Source: Sphingomonas immobilis (GTDB taxonomy: Bacteria; Pseudomonadota; Alphaproteobacteria; Sphingomonadales; Sphingomonadaceae). From it: a stretch of 64,000 bases of DNA. The notes beneath the pieces are model-generated. The model worked only from the letters and a program-made list of their open reading frames with translations, ran no database searches and had not been told where the DNA came from. Location: NCBI RefSeq assembly GCF_030580995.1, contig NZ_JAUQSZ010000005.1, positions 124,001 to 188,000 on the forward strand. Reading direction: 5' to 3'. A program made the position numbers and the translations under genes. Below, in pieces: positions 33,278 through 42,214 of the stretch (within the stretch, counting starts at the first letter, position 1; the number at the start of each line of letters is the position of its first letter).

Positions 33278-34623
33278 GTGCAGACTTACGGATGGGCGGT
33301 CGCGGCCGCCGCGGCGGCGCTCGCGTATGCCGCGCCCGCCCGCGCGCAAACGAGCGAACAGGCGCCGCAACCGGCGTCCGACACGGTCGCCGATACCCAG
33401 CAGAGCCTCGACGCGCGGATCGGCGCGACGGGCGACTGGGGCGGCCTGCGCACGCGCCTGCTCGATCGCGGCGTCGATCTCAATTTCAGCGCGCTCAGCG
33501 AAGTGGCGGGCAACGTGACGGGCGGCCAGCGGCGCACCGTGACGCAGGTCTCCGGCTTCGCGCTCGGCCTGACGCTCGACACCGACAAGCTGTTCGGCCT
33601 CGAGGGCGGCACGTTCCAGTTCGTCGGCACCAAGCGGCAGGGGCCCGCGCTCATCAACAGCGCCGGGCTCGGCACATTGATGCCCGCGCAGGAAATCTAC
33701 GCGCGCGGCCAGACCTATCGCCTCACCGATCTCTGGTATCAGCAGCAACTGGGCGGCGGCACCGATCTGAAGGTCGGCCGCATGACGATGGGCGAGGATT
33801 TCGCGACCCTGCCGTGCGACTTCATGAACCTCACCTTCTGCGGCAATCCGGTCGGCAATCTCGTCGGCAATTACTGGTACAACGGCCCGATCAGCCAGTG
33901 GGCCGGGCGGTTGCGGGTGCGGCCGGGGCGCTTCTCGTTTCAGGTCGGCGTCTACGAATCAATCCCAACAACCTGCAGACCAACGTCGCCATCAATCACA
34001 GCGGGGCCCAGGGCGTAACCGTCCCGGTCGAGGCCGGCTGGATGCCCCGCCTCGGGCCGCGCGGCCTGCCCGGCTCCTACCGGATCGGCTTCTGGTACAA
34101 TACCGAGACCGCACCCGATCTGCTGACCGGCGCGGATGGCCGCCCCTTCGCGCTGACCGGCGCCTCTCCGGCAGAGCGGCGAGGCCGGTACGGCGGCTAT
34201 ATCCTTCTGCAGCAACAACTTACGGGCAGCTATGTCGATGATCCCGTGAGCGGCCCGCGTACGACTCACGGCCTCAGCATGTTCCTCAACTTTACGCAGA
34301 CCGACCGGCGCACGACGCGCACCGACAATCAGCTCGCGCTGTGGCTGGTGTTCGCCGGGCCGCTAAAGGCACGTCTGGGCGACGACATGGGCTTCGGCAT
34401 CGGTCGCACGCACGTCAACGGCCGCGCCGCGCTGGCGGAGGCGCTGGCGACGCCCGGCAGCGAACAGCCCGATTCGGAATATTCGAGCGAAATCTACTAC
34501 AGCTTCCACGCCGCGCGCTGGCTCGTGTTCCGCCCCAACGTCCAATATGTCATCGCGCCCGGTGGCTATGCGAAGGCGCCGGATATCGTCGTGCTCGGCC
34601 TGAAGAGCGCGATCACCTTCTAG
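33278..34623 (+). pseudogene. oprB: Carbohydrate-selective porin OprB, frameshifted
   Basis: An outer-membrane porin with signal peptide (GWAVAAAAAALAYAAPARAQ), DWGGLRTRLLDRGVDLNFS and FGLEGGTFQFVG typical of OprB, which admits sugars. Coding starts at GTG 33278. At about 33958 the frame breaks: the first frame reads FQVGVYE then nonsense to a stop at 34016-34018, while the next frame continues INPNNLQTNVAINHSGAQG to the proper C-terminus PDIVVLGLKSAITF at 34623. One missing A in 'tacgaatcaat' (expected tacgaaatcaat) explains it. Either a real recent lesion or a sequencing error; everything else is intact. Follows the MRJP-VOC gene by 7 bp. Confidence 0.85.
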
Positions 34624-35549
34624 GCGTTGGTGGTCGGGAAGAGATCGAGGTCGCGATTGGCGGCGACCGCTTCCTTCAGCTCGGCCTCCATGAACTGGAT
34701 GAACAATTGCACGCGCCGGGGCTGATGCTGGCGCACCGGCTGCATCACCCGCAGCGAGCGCGACCGGCCCCACCATTCGGGCAGCACGCGCACCAACCGT
34801 CCGCTGCGGATATCGTCGATCGCGTCCCAGCAGGATTTCACGACGATGCCCGCGCCGTTCAGCGCGGCGATATGCGGCAGCTCACCATCGGTGCTGCCAA
34901 GGACGGAGCGCACCGGCGCATGGATCTGCTCGCCGCGGCGCTGCAATGCCCAGCTTGTCGGCGCGGGGTCGCCCGTCGTCAGGCAGCGGTGATCGATCAG
35001 CTCGCCCGGATGCGCAGGTTCGCCGCACTCCGCCAGATAGGCGGGCGACGCGCACAGGATCTCGCCATCGGGCGCGATCGTGCGCGTCACGAAACTGCCG
35101 TTGTCGAGCGGTGCCTGCCGGAACGCGGCATCGACACGCTGCTCGACCAGATCGACGAGGCGGTTGTTCGACAACACCTGCACCGAAATGCCCGGATGCG
35201 CCTTGATGAAGCGGTGCAGGCGCGGCGCGATCTGGCGCTGAGTGAAGGCGACGGCGGCGGTGACGCGCACGACGCCGTTCTGGGTCCGGTCCGCGCCGAC
35301 ATCCTCGGCGGCGTCGACCGCCTCCAGCACCGCACGGCAGCGATCGAGAAACTCGAGCCCCTCCTCCGTCAGATAGAGCTGCCGCGTGGTGCGATGGATC
35401 AGGCGGATGCCGAGCGTCTTTTCCAGCCGGTTGAGCCGCTTGGAGATCAGCGTCAGCGCGACGTCGAGCTGCCGCGCGGCGGCCGACAGATTGCCCGCGC
35501 GCGCGATCGCGTCGAACACGCGAAGATCCTCGATCCGCTCGATCCGCAT
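34620..35549 (-). CDS. LysR family transcriptional regulator
   Basis: A 309-residue regulator. The N-terminal winged HTH shows LRVFDAIARAGNLSAAARQL and LISKRLNRLEKTLGIRLIHR with RTTRQLYLTEEG; residues ~90-300 form the LysR effector-binding domain (VRVTAAVAFTQRQIAPRLHR, SPAYLAECGEP). It is divergent from an MFS gene (89-bp gap) and convergent with oprB, overlapping its end by 4 bases. By LysR custom it probably controls the adjacent MFS gene and perhaps the sugar locus. Effector unknown. Confidence 0.92.
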   Translation of the reverse strand: MRIERIEDLRVFDAIARAGNLSAAARQLDVALTLISKRLNRLEKTLGIRLIHRTTRQLYLTEEGLEFLDRCRAVLEAVDAAEDVGADRTQNGVVRVTAAVAFTQRQIAPRLHRFIKAHPGISVQVLSNNRLVDLVEQRVDAAFRQAPLDNGSFVTRTIAPDGEILCASPAYLAECGEPAHPGELIDHRCLTTGDPAPTSWALQRRGEQIHAPVRSVLGSTDGELPHIAALNGAGIVVKSCWDAIDDIRSGRLVRVLPEWWGRSRSLRVMQPVRQHQPRRVQLFIQFMEAELKEAVAANRDLDLFPTTNA

Positions 35550-35638
35550 CGTCGCCTCCGCCGCAGTGCCCGCCCCGGCAACGTACTATCGCCACGTTGG
35601 AAAGAATATAACCCGGCAAAATGCGCTAACGAGACATA

Positions 35639-37054
35639 ATGATGCAGCAGGACACGAACGGGCAACCTGGCCGCCGCGCGATCGCGCTGCTCGTGGCGGC
35701 GACGTTCTTCATGGAAAATCTCGACGGCACGATCATCACCACCGCCGTCCCCGCCATGTCCCGCGCCTTCGGCGTCGCCACCGATCAGTTGAGCATCGGC
35801 ATGAGCGCCTATCTCCTCACCCTCGGTGTGTTCATCCCGGCCAGCGGCTGGCTGGCGGAGCGGGCCGGCGCGCGCCGCGTGTTCGTCGGCGCGATCGCGT
35901 TGTTCACCGTCGCATCGATGCTGTGCGGTATCGTCAGCCGGCTCGACCTGTTCGTGGCGGCGCGCGTGCTGCAGGGGATCGGCGGCGCGATGATGGTGCC
36001 GGTCGGCCGGCTGATCGTGCTGCGCACGACGCCAAAGGAGGGGTTGATCGCCGCCATCGCGACACTCACCTGGCCCGCGCTGGTCGCCCCCATTCTCGGG
36101 CCACCGGTCGGCGGCTTCATCGTCGCACACGCATCGTGGCGCTGGATCTTCTATCTCAACCTGCCGCTCGGCCTGCTGGCACTCGCGGCCGCCTCCCGCC
36201 TGATCCCGCATACCGCGCCCAGGCCGGGCAAGGCGTTCGACTGGCTCGGGTTTCTGCTCGCGGGTGGGGGAATCGCTTGCGCCGTCATCGCGCTCGACAC
36301 GCTCAACCAGCGCGATGTCGCCTGGCCGTTGAAAGCCGCCTGGGCCGTTGCCGGCGCGGCGCTGCTGGCGCTGGCGGCGCGACATCTCTCGCGCGCCGAT
36401 CGGCCGTTGCTCAACCTTCGGTGCCTCGGCGTGCCCACCTTTGCGGTATCGATCTGGGGCGGGTCGCTGTTCCGCGTCGCGATCGGCGCGGTGCCCTTCG
36501 TCCTGCCGCTGATGCTGCAATCCGCATTCGGGTACGATCCGTTTCACGCCGGGCTGATGATGATGGCGGTGTTCGCCGGCAATCTCTCGATCAAGCCCGC
36601 CACCACCGCGATCCTGCGCACCTGGGGCTTCCGCCGCGTCCTGATCGCGAACGGCATCGCGAACGCGCTCGCGCTCGGCGCGTGCGGCCTGCTGACGGCG
36701 CAGACCCCGGTGCCGCTCGTGCTCCTCATCCTGTTCGCGGGCGGCGTGTGTCGCTCGATCCAGTTCACCGCGATCAACACCATCGCCTTCGCCGACGTCC
36801 CCGAGGACCAGATGACGGACGCCAACACCCTGTTCAGCACCGTCATGCAGGTGACGCTCGGGCTCGGCATCGCCATCGGCGCCTCGACGCTGCGGATCGG
36901 CCAGGTGTTCGCCGGGGACACGGCGGCCGCCTTCCAATGGGCGTTCGTCCTGCTCGGTATAATCGCGCTGGCGGGAATCCTGGACAGCCTCGGCCTCGAC
37001 AAGCAGGCCGGCGGACACCTGATAAAAGATCCGTCGCCGCGCGCGCCGAAATGA
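35639..37054 (+). CDS. MFS transporter, DHA2 (14-TMS drug:H+ antiporter) type
   Basis: A 471-residue polytopic protein with about 13-14 helices. Motifs are FMENLDGTIITTAVPAMSRAF (DHA2 motif near helix 1), WLAERAGARRVFVGAIALFT (motif A-like loop), RVLQGIGGAMMVPVGRLIVL and LGPPVGGFI (motif C, antiporters). A proton-driven efflux role is expected; the substrate is unknown. Tandem ATGs at 35639/35642. Probably regulated by the divergent LysR gene. The thioesterase gene follows after 12 bp. Confidence 0.9.
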   Translation: MMQQDTNGQPGRRAIALLVAATFFMENLDGTIITTAVPAMSRAFGVATDQLSIGMSAYLLTLGVFIPASGWLAERAGARRVFVGAIALFTVASMLCGIVSRLDLFVAARVLQGIGGAMMVPVGRLIVLRTTPKEGLIAAIATLTWPALVAPILGPPVGGFIVAHASWRWIFYLNLPLGLLALAAASRLIPHTAPRPGKAFDWLGFLLAGGGIACAVIALDTLNQRDVAWPLKAAWAVAGAALLALAARHLSRADRPLLNLRCLGVPTFAVSIWGGSLFRVAIGAVPFVLPLMLQSAFGYDPFHAGLMMMAVFAGNLSIKPATTAILRTWGFRRVLIANGIANALALGACGLLTAQTPVPLVLLILFAGGVCRSIQFTAINTIAFADVPEDQMTDANTLFSTVMQVTLGLGIAIGASTLRIGQVFAGDTAAAFQWAFVLLGIIALAGILDSLGLDKQAGGHLIKDPSPRAPK

Positions 37055-37066
37055 TAACGAACATCC

Positions 37067-37822
37067 ATGACCGACACCCCAGTCCGCCTGATCGAGATGA
37101 TCTTCCCCGGTGACGTCAATCACCACGGCACTTTGTTCGGCGGCGTGGCGCTGGCGCATATGGATAAGATCGCCTTCCTCGCCGCCACGCTCCACGGCCG
37201 CGCGCCCTTCGTCACCGCATCGACGCAGAAGATCGATTTCTCCGCCCCCGGCCGCGTCGGCGACATCGTCGAGGCGTCGGGCCGCATCGTGCGCGTGGGC
37301 ACCAGCTCGCTCGACGTCGAGGTCGAGCTGATCGCCGAGGAGCCCGTCAGCGGCGACCGCCGGCTGCTTACGCGCGGCATCTTCGCGATGGTGGCGGTGA
37401 AGGGCCCCGACACCCGCCTGCCCCTGCCCCCGGTCGCCCCTGCGCGGGCGCCCGCCGAAGACGGCGCGCTGCGCATGGTCGATATCGTCTTTCCGCAACA
37501 CACCGATCACTTCGGCACGCTCTACGGCGGTGATGCGCTCAAGCTGATGGGGAAGGCCGCCTTCATCGCCGCCACCCGCCACGCCCGCGCGGTGATGGTG
37601 ATGGCGGCGTCCGACCGGGTCGATTTCACCTCGCCGATCCGCGAGGGCGAGATGGTCGAGCTCGCCGCGCGCGTCGTCCATACCGGGCGCAGCTCGGTGC
37701 AGGTCTCGGTCGATCTCGTCGCCGAACACCTCCTCGACGGCGACCGCCGCAGAGCCGCCTCCTCTATGTTCACGATGGTCGCGGTCGACGGCGACGGCCG
37801 CCCGACGCCGGTCGTGCGCTGA
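37067..37822 (+). CDS. Acyl-CoA thioesterase with two tandem hotdog domains
   Basis: A 251-residue protein made of two hotdog repeats. Repeat 1 has FPGDVNHHGTLFGGVALAHMD and repeat 2 FPQHTDHFGTLYGGDALKLM, each followed by the FSAPGRVGDIVEASGR / FTSPIREGEMVELAAR strand pair of acyl-CoA hydrolases. The site residues differ between repeats (Asn-His-His versus Asp-His-Phe; HMD versus LMG), so the two halves may share one active site as in eukaryotic ACOT7-type enzymes. It hydrolyses acyl-CoA to free acid and CoA. Probably co-transcribed with the MFS gene. Confidence 0.9.
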   Translation: MTDTPVRLIEMIFPGDVNHHGTLFGGVALAHMDKIAFLAATLHGRAPFVTASTQKIDFSAPGRVGDIVEASGRIVRVGTSSLDVEVELIAEEPVSGDRRLLTRGIFAMVAVKGPDTRLPLPPVAPARAPAEDGALRMVDIVFPQHTDHFGTLYGGDALKLMGKAAFIAATRHARAVMVMAASDRVDFTSPIREGEMVELAARVVHTGRSSVQVSVDLVAEHLLDGDRRRAASSMFTMVAVDGDGRPTPVVR

Positions 37823-37948
37823 CACACAACGGCAAAGAACGGACATTCCGCCGTTACAAAGCGCGCCTAGTCAAAGGATGTCAGCGCGGTTCACCCCCGA
37901 CACGCGCTGGCAGGCCCGGCGTCTCCCCTGTGCGCCCGGCCTTCCCCG

Positions 37949-37985
37949 AACTGCGGGACGGTTCCTACGGCCGTCCCGCAGTTCC
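37949..37985. terminator. Perfect 14-bp hairpin between convergent genes
   Basis: gaactgcgggacgg (37949-37962) pairs exactly with ccgtcccgcagttc (37972-37985) around a 9-nt loop, in the gap between the thioesterase (plus) and the small hydrolase (minus). No T-run, so it may be a bidirectional end or a short repeat. Confidence 0.5.
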
Positions 37986-38026
37986 CCAGGAATCTCAAGA
38001 ATCAAAATGCCGGAAAGCCGCTCGCC

Positions 38027-38569
38027 TCAGAGGGCGTTCAGCTCCGCGATCGCGCGCTCGGCGACGATCGGCGACGGCGCGACGGCAGGCCAGCCCGCGA
38101 ACGCATCCGCCTCGACGAAACGGCTCTTCCACGTATCGACCAGATCGAGCACGCGCGCGATCATGATGTCGGCGCGGCGCTCCACCACGATCGACGGGAA
38201 AGGCAGCGACATCGCCGGGCTTGGCAGCAGCGCCTGCGCCTGCGCCGACTGGCCGGGCGTGAAGGACAGCGGCGACAGCAGCACCGCGCCGGCGACATTC
38301 GCGAAATAGCTGCGCGGCGAAAGCTGTGCCCAGCGCACGACGGCGAGACACGCGAGGCCATGCGCGACGATCACCTGCGGCTCGGAAGCGTGTTGCGCCG
38401 CCTCGTCGAGCTGCATCGCCCAGAAGCCGCGATGATGGCGCTGGCCCATGTCTAGCTTGAGGTTGGTCACGTTCTGCTGCGGGCGGACGGCGGGTTCGGT
38501 TTCCGTATCGGCGACCGACACGAACAGGAACGGACCGTCGTTCCAGCGATTCTCCACGAACTCAGACAT
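38027..38569 (-). CDS. RBBP9/YdeN-family alpha/beta hydrolase
   Basis: A 180-residue small hydrolase. The PQVIVAHGLACLAVVRWAQL segment is the nucleophile-elbow region of RBBP9/YdeN proteins, but the usual G-H-S-x-G serine is replaced: the motif here reads AHGLAC, with no serine at the elbow. Other segments, WNDGPFLFVSVADTE, GAVLLSPLSFTPG and FPSIVVERRADIMIA, fit the family. It may therefore be catalytically altered or a binding protein. The start at 38569 has a ggaggt SD; the upstream in-frame ATG at 38710 is not used. An attcctaggaat palindrome lies at 38646-38657 upstream. Confidence 0.75.
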   Translation of the reverse strand: MSEFVENRWNDGPFLFVSVADTETEPAVRPQQNVTNLKLDMGQRHHRGFWAMQLDEAAQHASEPQVIVAHGLACLAVVRWAQLSPRSYFANVAGAVLLSPLSFTPGQSAQAQALLPSPAMSLPFPSIVVERRADIMIARVLDLVDTWKSRFVEADAFAGWPAVAPSPIVAERAIAELNAL

Positions 38570-38706
38570 CGCGACCTCCGAAGAATGGAATGCGTCGTCC
38601 CGGATGGTGCGCGATGCCGCGACTCCACCTCTTTGCAACGAGGCTATTCCTAGGAATGTCGTAGACAATAGCCTTGCGCCGAAGCGCGCGCCGCTTGCGC
38701 CGGAAA

Positions 38707-39474
38707 TCATGGCAGCTTCACCGCGCGTTCACTCAGCGCGGCACCGATCCGGGCGAAGAAAGCGTGGCTTGCCGAGGACTTGGCCGTGCCGTCGAGCGCC
38801 CATTCGGGGTGCCATTGCACCGCCAGCACATCGGCCCCGCACGGCCGCGCGGAGAACGCCTCGACCAGACCGTCGGGCGCCGTCGCCTCGACGTTAAGGT
38901 CCGCGCCGAGTCGGCCGATGCCCTGGTGATGGACCGAATTGACCGTCTCGCGCCCGCTGCCGAGCAGACCGCCCAGCAGCTCGATCTCGTGCCGATGCTC
39001 GAACTGGCGGTCGTACGCGCTGTCCTCGGCGCCGTTGTGATGCGCATCGTGCAGGTCGGTGGTCAGCGTGCCCCCGAACAGCACGTTGAGCTCTTGGAGC
39101 CCCCGACAGATGCCGAATACCGGCCGGCCACCCTCGATCATGTGCGCGGCGAGCCGCAACGCCACTTCGTCGCGTTGCTCGTCGGCCGGGCCGTCCGCAT
39201 CCACGGCCCCGTAGCGCGATGCGGCGACGTTCGAGCGCGATCCCGTCAGCAGCAATCCGTCGAGCCGGTCGACCAGCGCGAGCGCATCGCAGGCATCGGT
39301 CACCGCCGGCACCAGCACCACCGCCGCCCCGGCATGATCCGACAGCGGCCGCACGAAGCGCGTCGCCACCGCCTGTATCGGGCGCTGCGCGAACTCATTG
39401 CAGCACAACACGCCGATCACCGGGCGGCGCGCGCAGCTCCGGTCGATCGGGAAGGCGTTCGTAAAACGGCTCAC
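38707..39474 (-). CDS. Class I glutamine amidotransferase-like gamma-glutamyl hydrolase (peptidase C26)
   Basis: A 255-residue protein of the PuuD/GATase1_2670 group, which hydrolyses gamma-glutamyl amide bonds. Catalytic triad segments are visible: FGICRGLQELNVLFGG (nucleophile Cys) and VQWHPEWAL (His-Glu). RPVIGVLCCNEFAQRPIQ and LDGLLLTGSRSNVAASRYG are family segments. Start is the GTG at 39474, overlapping the EpsC stop, so the two genes are translationally coupled. The natural substrate is unknown; polyamine or glutathione-type gamma-glutamyl compounds are candidates. Confidence 0.87.
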   Translation of the reverse strand: MSRFTNAFPIDRSCARRPVIGVLCCNEFAQRPIQAVATRFVRPLSDHAGAAVVLVPAVTDACDALALVDRLDGLLLTGSRSNVAASRYGAVDADGPADEQRDEVALRLAAHMIEGGRPVFGICRGLQELNVLFGGTLTTDLHDAHHNGAEDSAYDRQFEHRHEIELLGGLLGSGRETVNSVHHQGIGRLGADLNVEATAPDGLVEAFSARPCGADVLAVQWHPEWALDGTAKSSASHAFFARIGAALSERAVKLP

Positions 39475-40394
39475 GCGGCGCGCCCCAGCAACGTCGCGCG
39501 CAGATCCTCGCCTGGTACACCGTCGACCACGCTCGCCTCGGGCTGCGCGACGATGCTGCCGGGCGGCACGTCGTCGAGCAGCCAGACGTTGCCGCCGATC
39601 GTCGATCCCGCGCCGATCGTCACGCGGCCCAGAATCGTCGCCCCGGCATAGACGATCACGTCGTCCTCGATGATCGGGTGGCGCGCATAGCGTTCGCGCG
39701 GGCCGACCGTGGTGAGGCCGAGCGGACTGCGCGCGCCGAGCGTGACATGCTGGTAGAGCTTCACCCGCGCGCCGATGATCGAGGTCTCGCCGATGACGAC
39801 GCCGGTGCCGTGATCGATGAAGAAGCCGGGCCCGATGCTCGCGCCGGGATGGATGTCGATGCCGGTGCGGCTGTTGGCGAGTTCCGAGATGATGCGCGCG
39901 ACGATCGGCACGCCGAGCTGGTGCAGCTCGTGCGCGATACGGTGATAGCGCACCGCGATCGCGCCGGGATAGCAGACGAGGATCTCGTCGAGGCTGCGCG
40001 CTGCGGGATCGCCGAGGAACGCCGCTTCGATATCCGCATCGATGCTGGTGCGGATGCCGCCGAGCGTCGCGGTGAACAGGCGGATGACGGTGTCGGCCTG
40101 ATCGGGATCGAAACGGCTCCGCGATTCGACCTGCCAATAGGCGAACTCGCGCTCGATCTCGCCGCGCAGCAGGTCGAGCGCCTGCACGAGCCGGTCGCCG
40201 ACGAACTGATCCTCCGTATCGTCGAGCCCGGCGAAGTCGCCCAGCCGGCGCGGATAGAGCGCGGCCGAAAGATGCGCGATGGCCACCTCGATCTGCGGCA
40301 CGCTCGGGAAATGCGTGACGTCGCGCGCACCGGCGCTGGCGCGCTGCGCCGTGCGGGCCTCGCGCAGGGCGGAAATGGCGGCGGCTACGAACAT
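39471..40394 (-). CDS. epsC: Serine O-acetyltransferase (EpsC type)
   Basis: Makes O-acetylserine from serine and acetyl-CoA, the first step of cysteine synthesis. The 307-residue protein has a helical N-terminal domain and a C-terminal left-handed beta-helix of hexapeptide repeats (TGIDIHPGASIGPGFFIDHG, TGVVIGETSIIGARVKLYQH, NVWLLDDVPPGSIVAQP). The catalytic DH pair (FFIDHGTG) and TLG motif (VTLGARSPLG) are present. Longer than E. coli CysE and similar to the EpsC subgroup. Coupled to the amidotransferase gene downstream. Confidence 0.92.
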   Translation of the reverse strand: MFVAAAISALREARTAQRASAGARDVTHFPSVPQIEVAIAHLSAALYPRRLGDFAGLDDTEDQFVGDRLVQALDLLRGEIEREFAYWQVESRSRFDPDQADTVIRLFTATLGGIRTSIDADIEAAFLGDPAARSLDEILVCYPGAIAVRYHRIAHELHQLGVPIVARIISELANSRTGIDIHPGASIGPGFFIDHGTGVVIGETSIIGARVKLYQHVTLGARSPLGLTTVGPRERYARHPIIEDDVIVYAGATILGRVTIGAGSTIGGNVWLLDDVPPGSIVAQPEASVVDGVPGEDLRATLLGRAA

Positions 40395-40487
40395 CGCCGC
40401 AATCTCTATCGACTTGATGGGATTAGCAACGCACGGAGATGTTGGCGTGCGCCAAGTTTTGCTTTTCGGCCGCGCGGACCCACTCAG

Positions 40488-40518
40488 TCGTCACCCCGGT
40501 TTCGTGCCGGGGTGACGA
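40488..40518. repeat. Short inverted repeat (12-bp arms)
   Basis: tcgtcaccccgg (40488-40499) pairs with ccggggtgacga (40507-40518) around 7 nt, upstream of epsC on the minus strand. The cacccc/ccgggg core is akin to the other sphingomonad-type repeats. Confidence 0.8.
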
Positions 40519-40530
40519 ACAAAACCGGGC

Positions 40531-40539
40531 TGTCCTACA
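40531..40539. promoter_or_regulatory. Recurring TGTCCTACA motif
   Basis: TGTCCTACA, an interrupted palindrome TGT-N3-ACA, lies 137 bp upstream of epsC. The same 9-mer or its complement is also at 7631-7639 and 50477-50485, each in a gap between two minus-strand genes. It fits the loose GntR-type half-site pattern yGT-N3-ACr, but no regulator is identified. Confidence 0.35.
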
Positions 40540-40661
40540 CGCCGCCGATCTGCGACAGTCGCCGTCGCTCTTTCCAGTCGCCGGTTCGCTCGCCCTTAAT
40601 CCCAACAAAGGCCCGCGCGAAAAGGTGCCGATCAGTGTGACCTTAGTGTGACTTTCCGACC

Positions 40662-42017
40662 CTACAGGCCCTCGCCGCCGACCCATTGGCTGTTGGTGAG
40701 CCGCCGCGCGATCGACCAGGATTGCACGCGGATATCGGGCACCGCGACGATCTCCCAGAAGGCGCCGCGCGTCATCGGGCCGAGCGCGTAGAGCCAGTCG
40801 TTGGCAGTCCCATCGGCGGCGATGGTGCGGCTCTGCAGGTCGACGTCGATGCCGATCCGCAAGGGATCGGGCCGGATCGCGCCCTCCGCCACCAGCGAGC
40901 GCAGCAAAGGCTCGTCCGCGCGCAGCAGATCGCCCTGCGGCCCTGTGCAATTGATGATGCGCGTCGCGACCAGCACCTCGGGCGTGTCGCTGCCGCGCGA
41001 CCGCCACGTTACCGCCGCACCCTCCGGCACAGCCTCGACGGAAATCGTCTTGCCCGCGCGCGGCTGCAGCGCGCCGCTGCCCCGCATCTCGGCGATGATC
41101 GCCGCGACATCGGGCGCGAGGCGGTGGCGGTGGATATCCCACCACGGCCGCGCATGTTGCAGGAAGCGCGCGCGGCCCCGGTCGCCCGCGCCGCGCCACA
41201 TGTCCTGCGTGAAGGGGCGCAGTTCGTCGATCGCCGCGCGCCAGCCGATCGCGGCGGCACGCTTGCGGATGCGGCGGACGAGCGCGGCACCGGTCTCGCG
41301 CGGCTTCTCGTTGAGCTTGTCGGGCGCGGGCGGCGCATCGGCGTGCGCATGCGGCAGCAGCCCGCGCCGCGACATCGCGACGATCCGCCCGCCGAAGCCG
41401 CGCGCCCGCAGCGCCAGCGCCACGTCGACCATCGTCAGCCCGGTGCCGAGCGCCAGCACCGTCGCATCGTCGCCCAGCCCTTCGAGCGCATCCGCCGCCC
41501 ACGGATCGCCGGCATAGGCCGATCGCTGCAGCACGCTTTCATCGATGCCGGGCGGCGCGTGCGGCGGCAGGTTGCCGACCGACAGCACGGCGGTCCCCGC
41601 CTCGAGGCTGCTACCGTCCGCCAGATCGACACGCGCGCCGCCCGCCGTCCGCGCGATCCGCACCGCCTCGCCCTGCGCCAGCGTCAGCCGCCCCGCCGAT
41701 CCCGCGACGGCCGCCGCCAGCAGATCGCGCAGATAGCGCCCGTAGGTCAGGCGCGGCACGAACGGGTTGGGACCGAGATCAAGGTCCTGCCCCGCCACCC
41801 ATTCACGGAAATGACCGGGCTCGTCATGGAAGGCGCTCATGTTGGCGGCGCGCACGTTGAGCAGATGCGAAGGGTGCGCCGCGCCATAGGCGAGGCCGGT
41901 GCCCGCGAACGGCTCGCGTTCGATCAGCGTGATCGGTGGCCCGTCCGACCGCAGCATGTTGATGGCGAGCAGTGTCCCCGAAAACCCCGCCCCGACGATC
42001 ACGATCCTGTCCGACAT
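40662..42017 (-). CDS. FAD/NAD(P)-binding protein (FAD-NAD(P) binding family)
   Basis: A 451-residue flavoprotein. The N-terminal dinucleotide motif is DRIVIVGAGFSGTLLAINML, followed by ITLIEREPFAGTGLAYGAA and HLLNVRAANMSAFHDEPGHF, which place it in the 'FAD-NAD(P)-binding' family that includes hydroxyacylglutathione-linked and unassigned sphingomonad oxidoreductases. ATVLALGTGLTMVDVALAL is the second nucleotide motif. The reaction is unknown. Start at 42017; the in-frame ATG at 42116 lacks an SD. It stands alone between epsC and a divergent alcohol dehydrogenase gene. Confidence 0.8.
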   Translation of the reverse strand: MSDRIVIVGAGFSGTLLAINMLRSDGPPITLIEREPFAGTGLAYGAAHPSHLLNVRAANMSAFHDEPGHFREWVAGQDLDLGPNPFVPRLTYGRYLRDLLAAAVAGSAGRLTLAQGEAVRIARTAGGARVDLADGSSLEAGTAVLSVGNLPPHAPPGIDESVLQRSAYAGDPWAADALEGLGDDATVLALGTGLTMVDVALALRARGFGGRIVAMSRRGLLPHAHADAPPAPDKLNEKPRETGAALVRRIRKRAAAIGWRAAIDELRPFTQDMWRGAGDRGRARFLQHARPWWDIHRHRLAPDVAAIIAEMRGSGALQPRAGKTISVEAVPEGAAVTWRSRGSDTPEVLVATRIINCTGPQGDLLRADEPLLRSLVAEGAIRPDPLRIGIDVDLQSRTIAADGTANDWLYALGPMTRGAFWEIVAVPDIRVQSWSIARRLTNSQWVGGEGL

Positions 42018-42214
42018 GCCGCCCTTTGTAGTTTCCCGACGAATCGCACCGCAATCAGTGGATCGCTCTACCAACCGCCGCCCGCCCCGAACAGTCACCG
42101 GGTCGATACCATTCATGAAGCCGCTTCATCACTCCATGCCATTTCCACGCCCTTATCGTTGCGGGCACGCAACGCCATCTGCGCAATCGCAACACCAGCC
42201 GGAGACCCCTCCCC

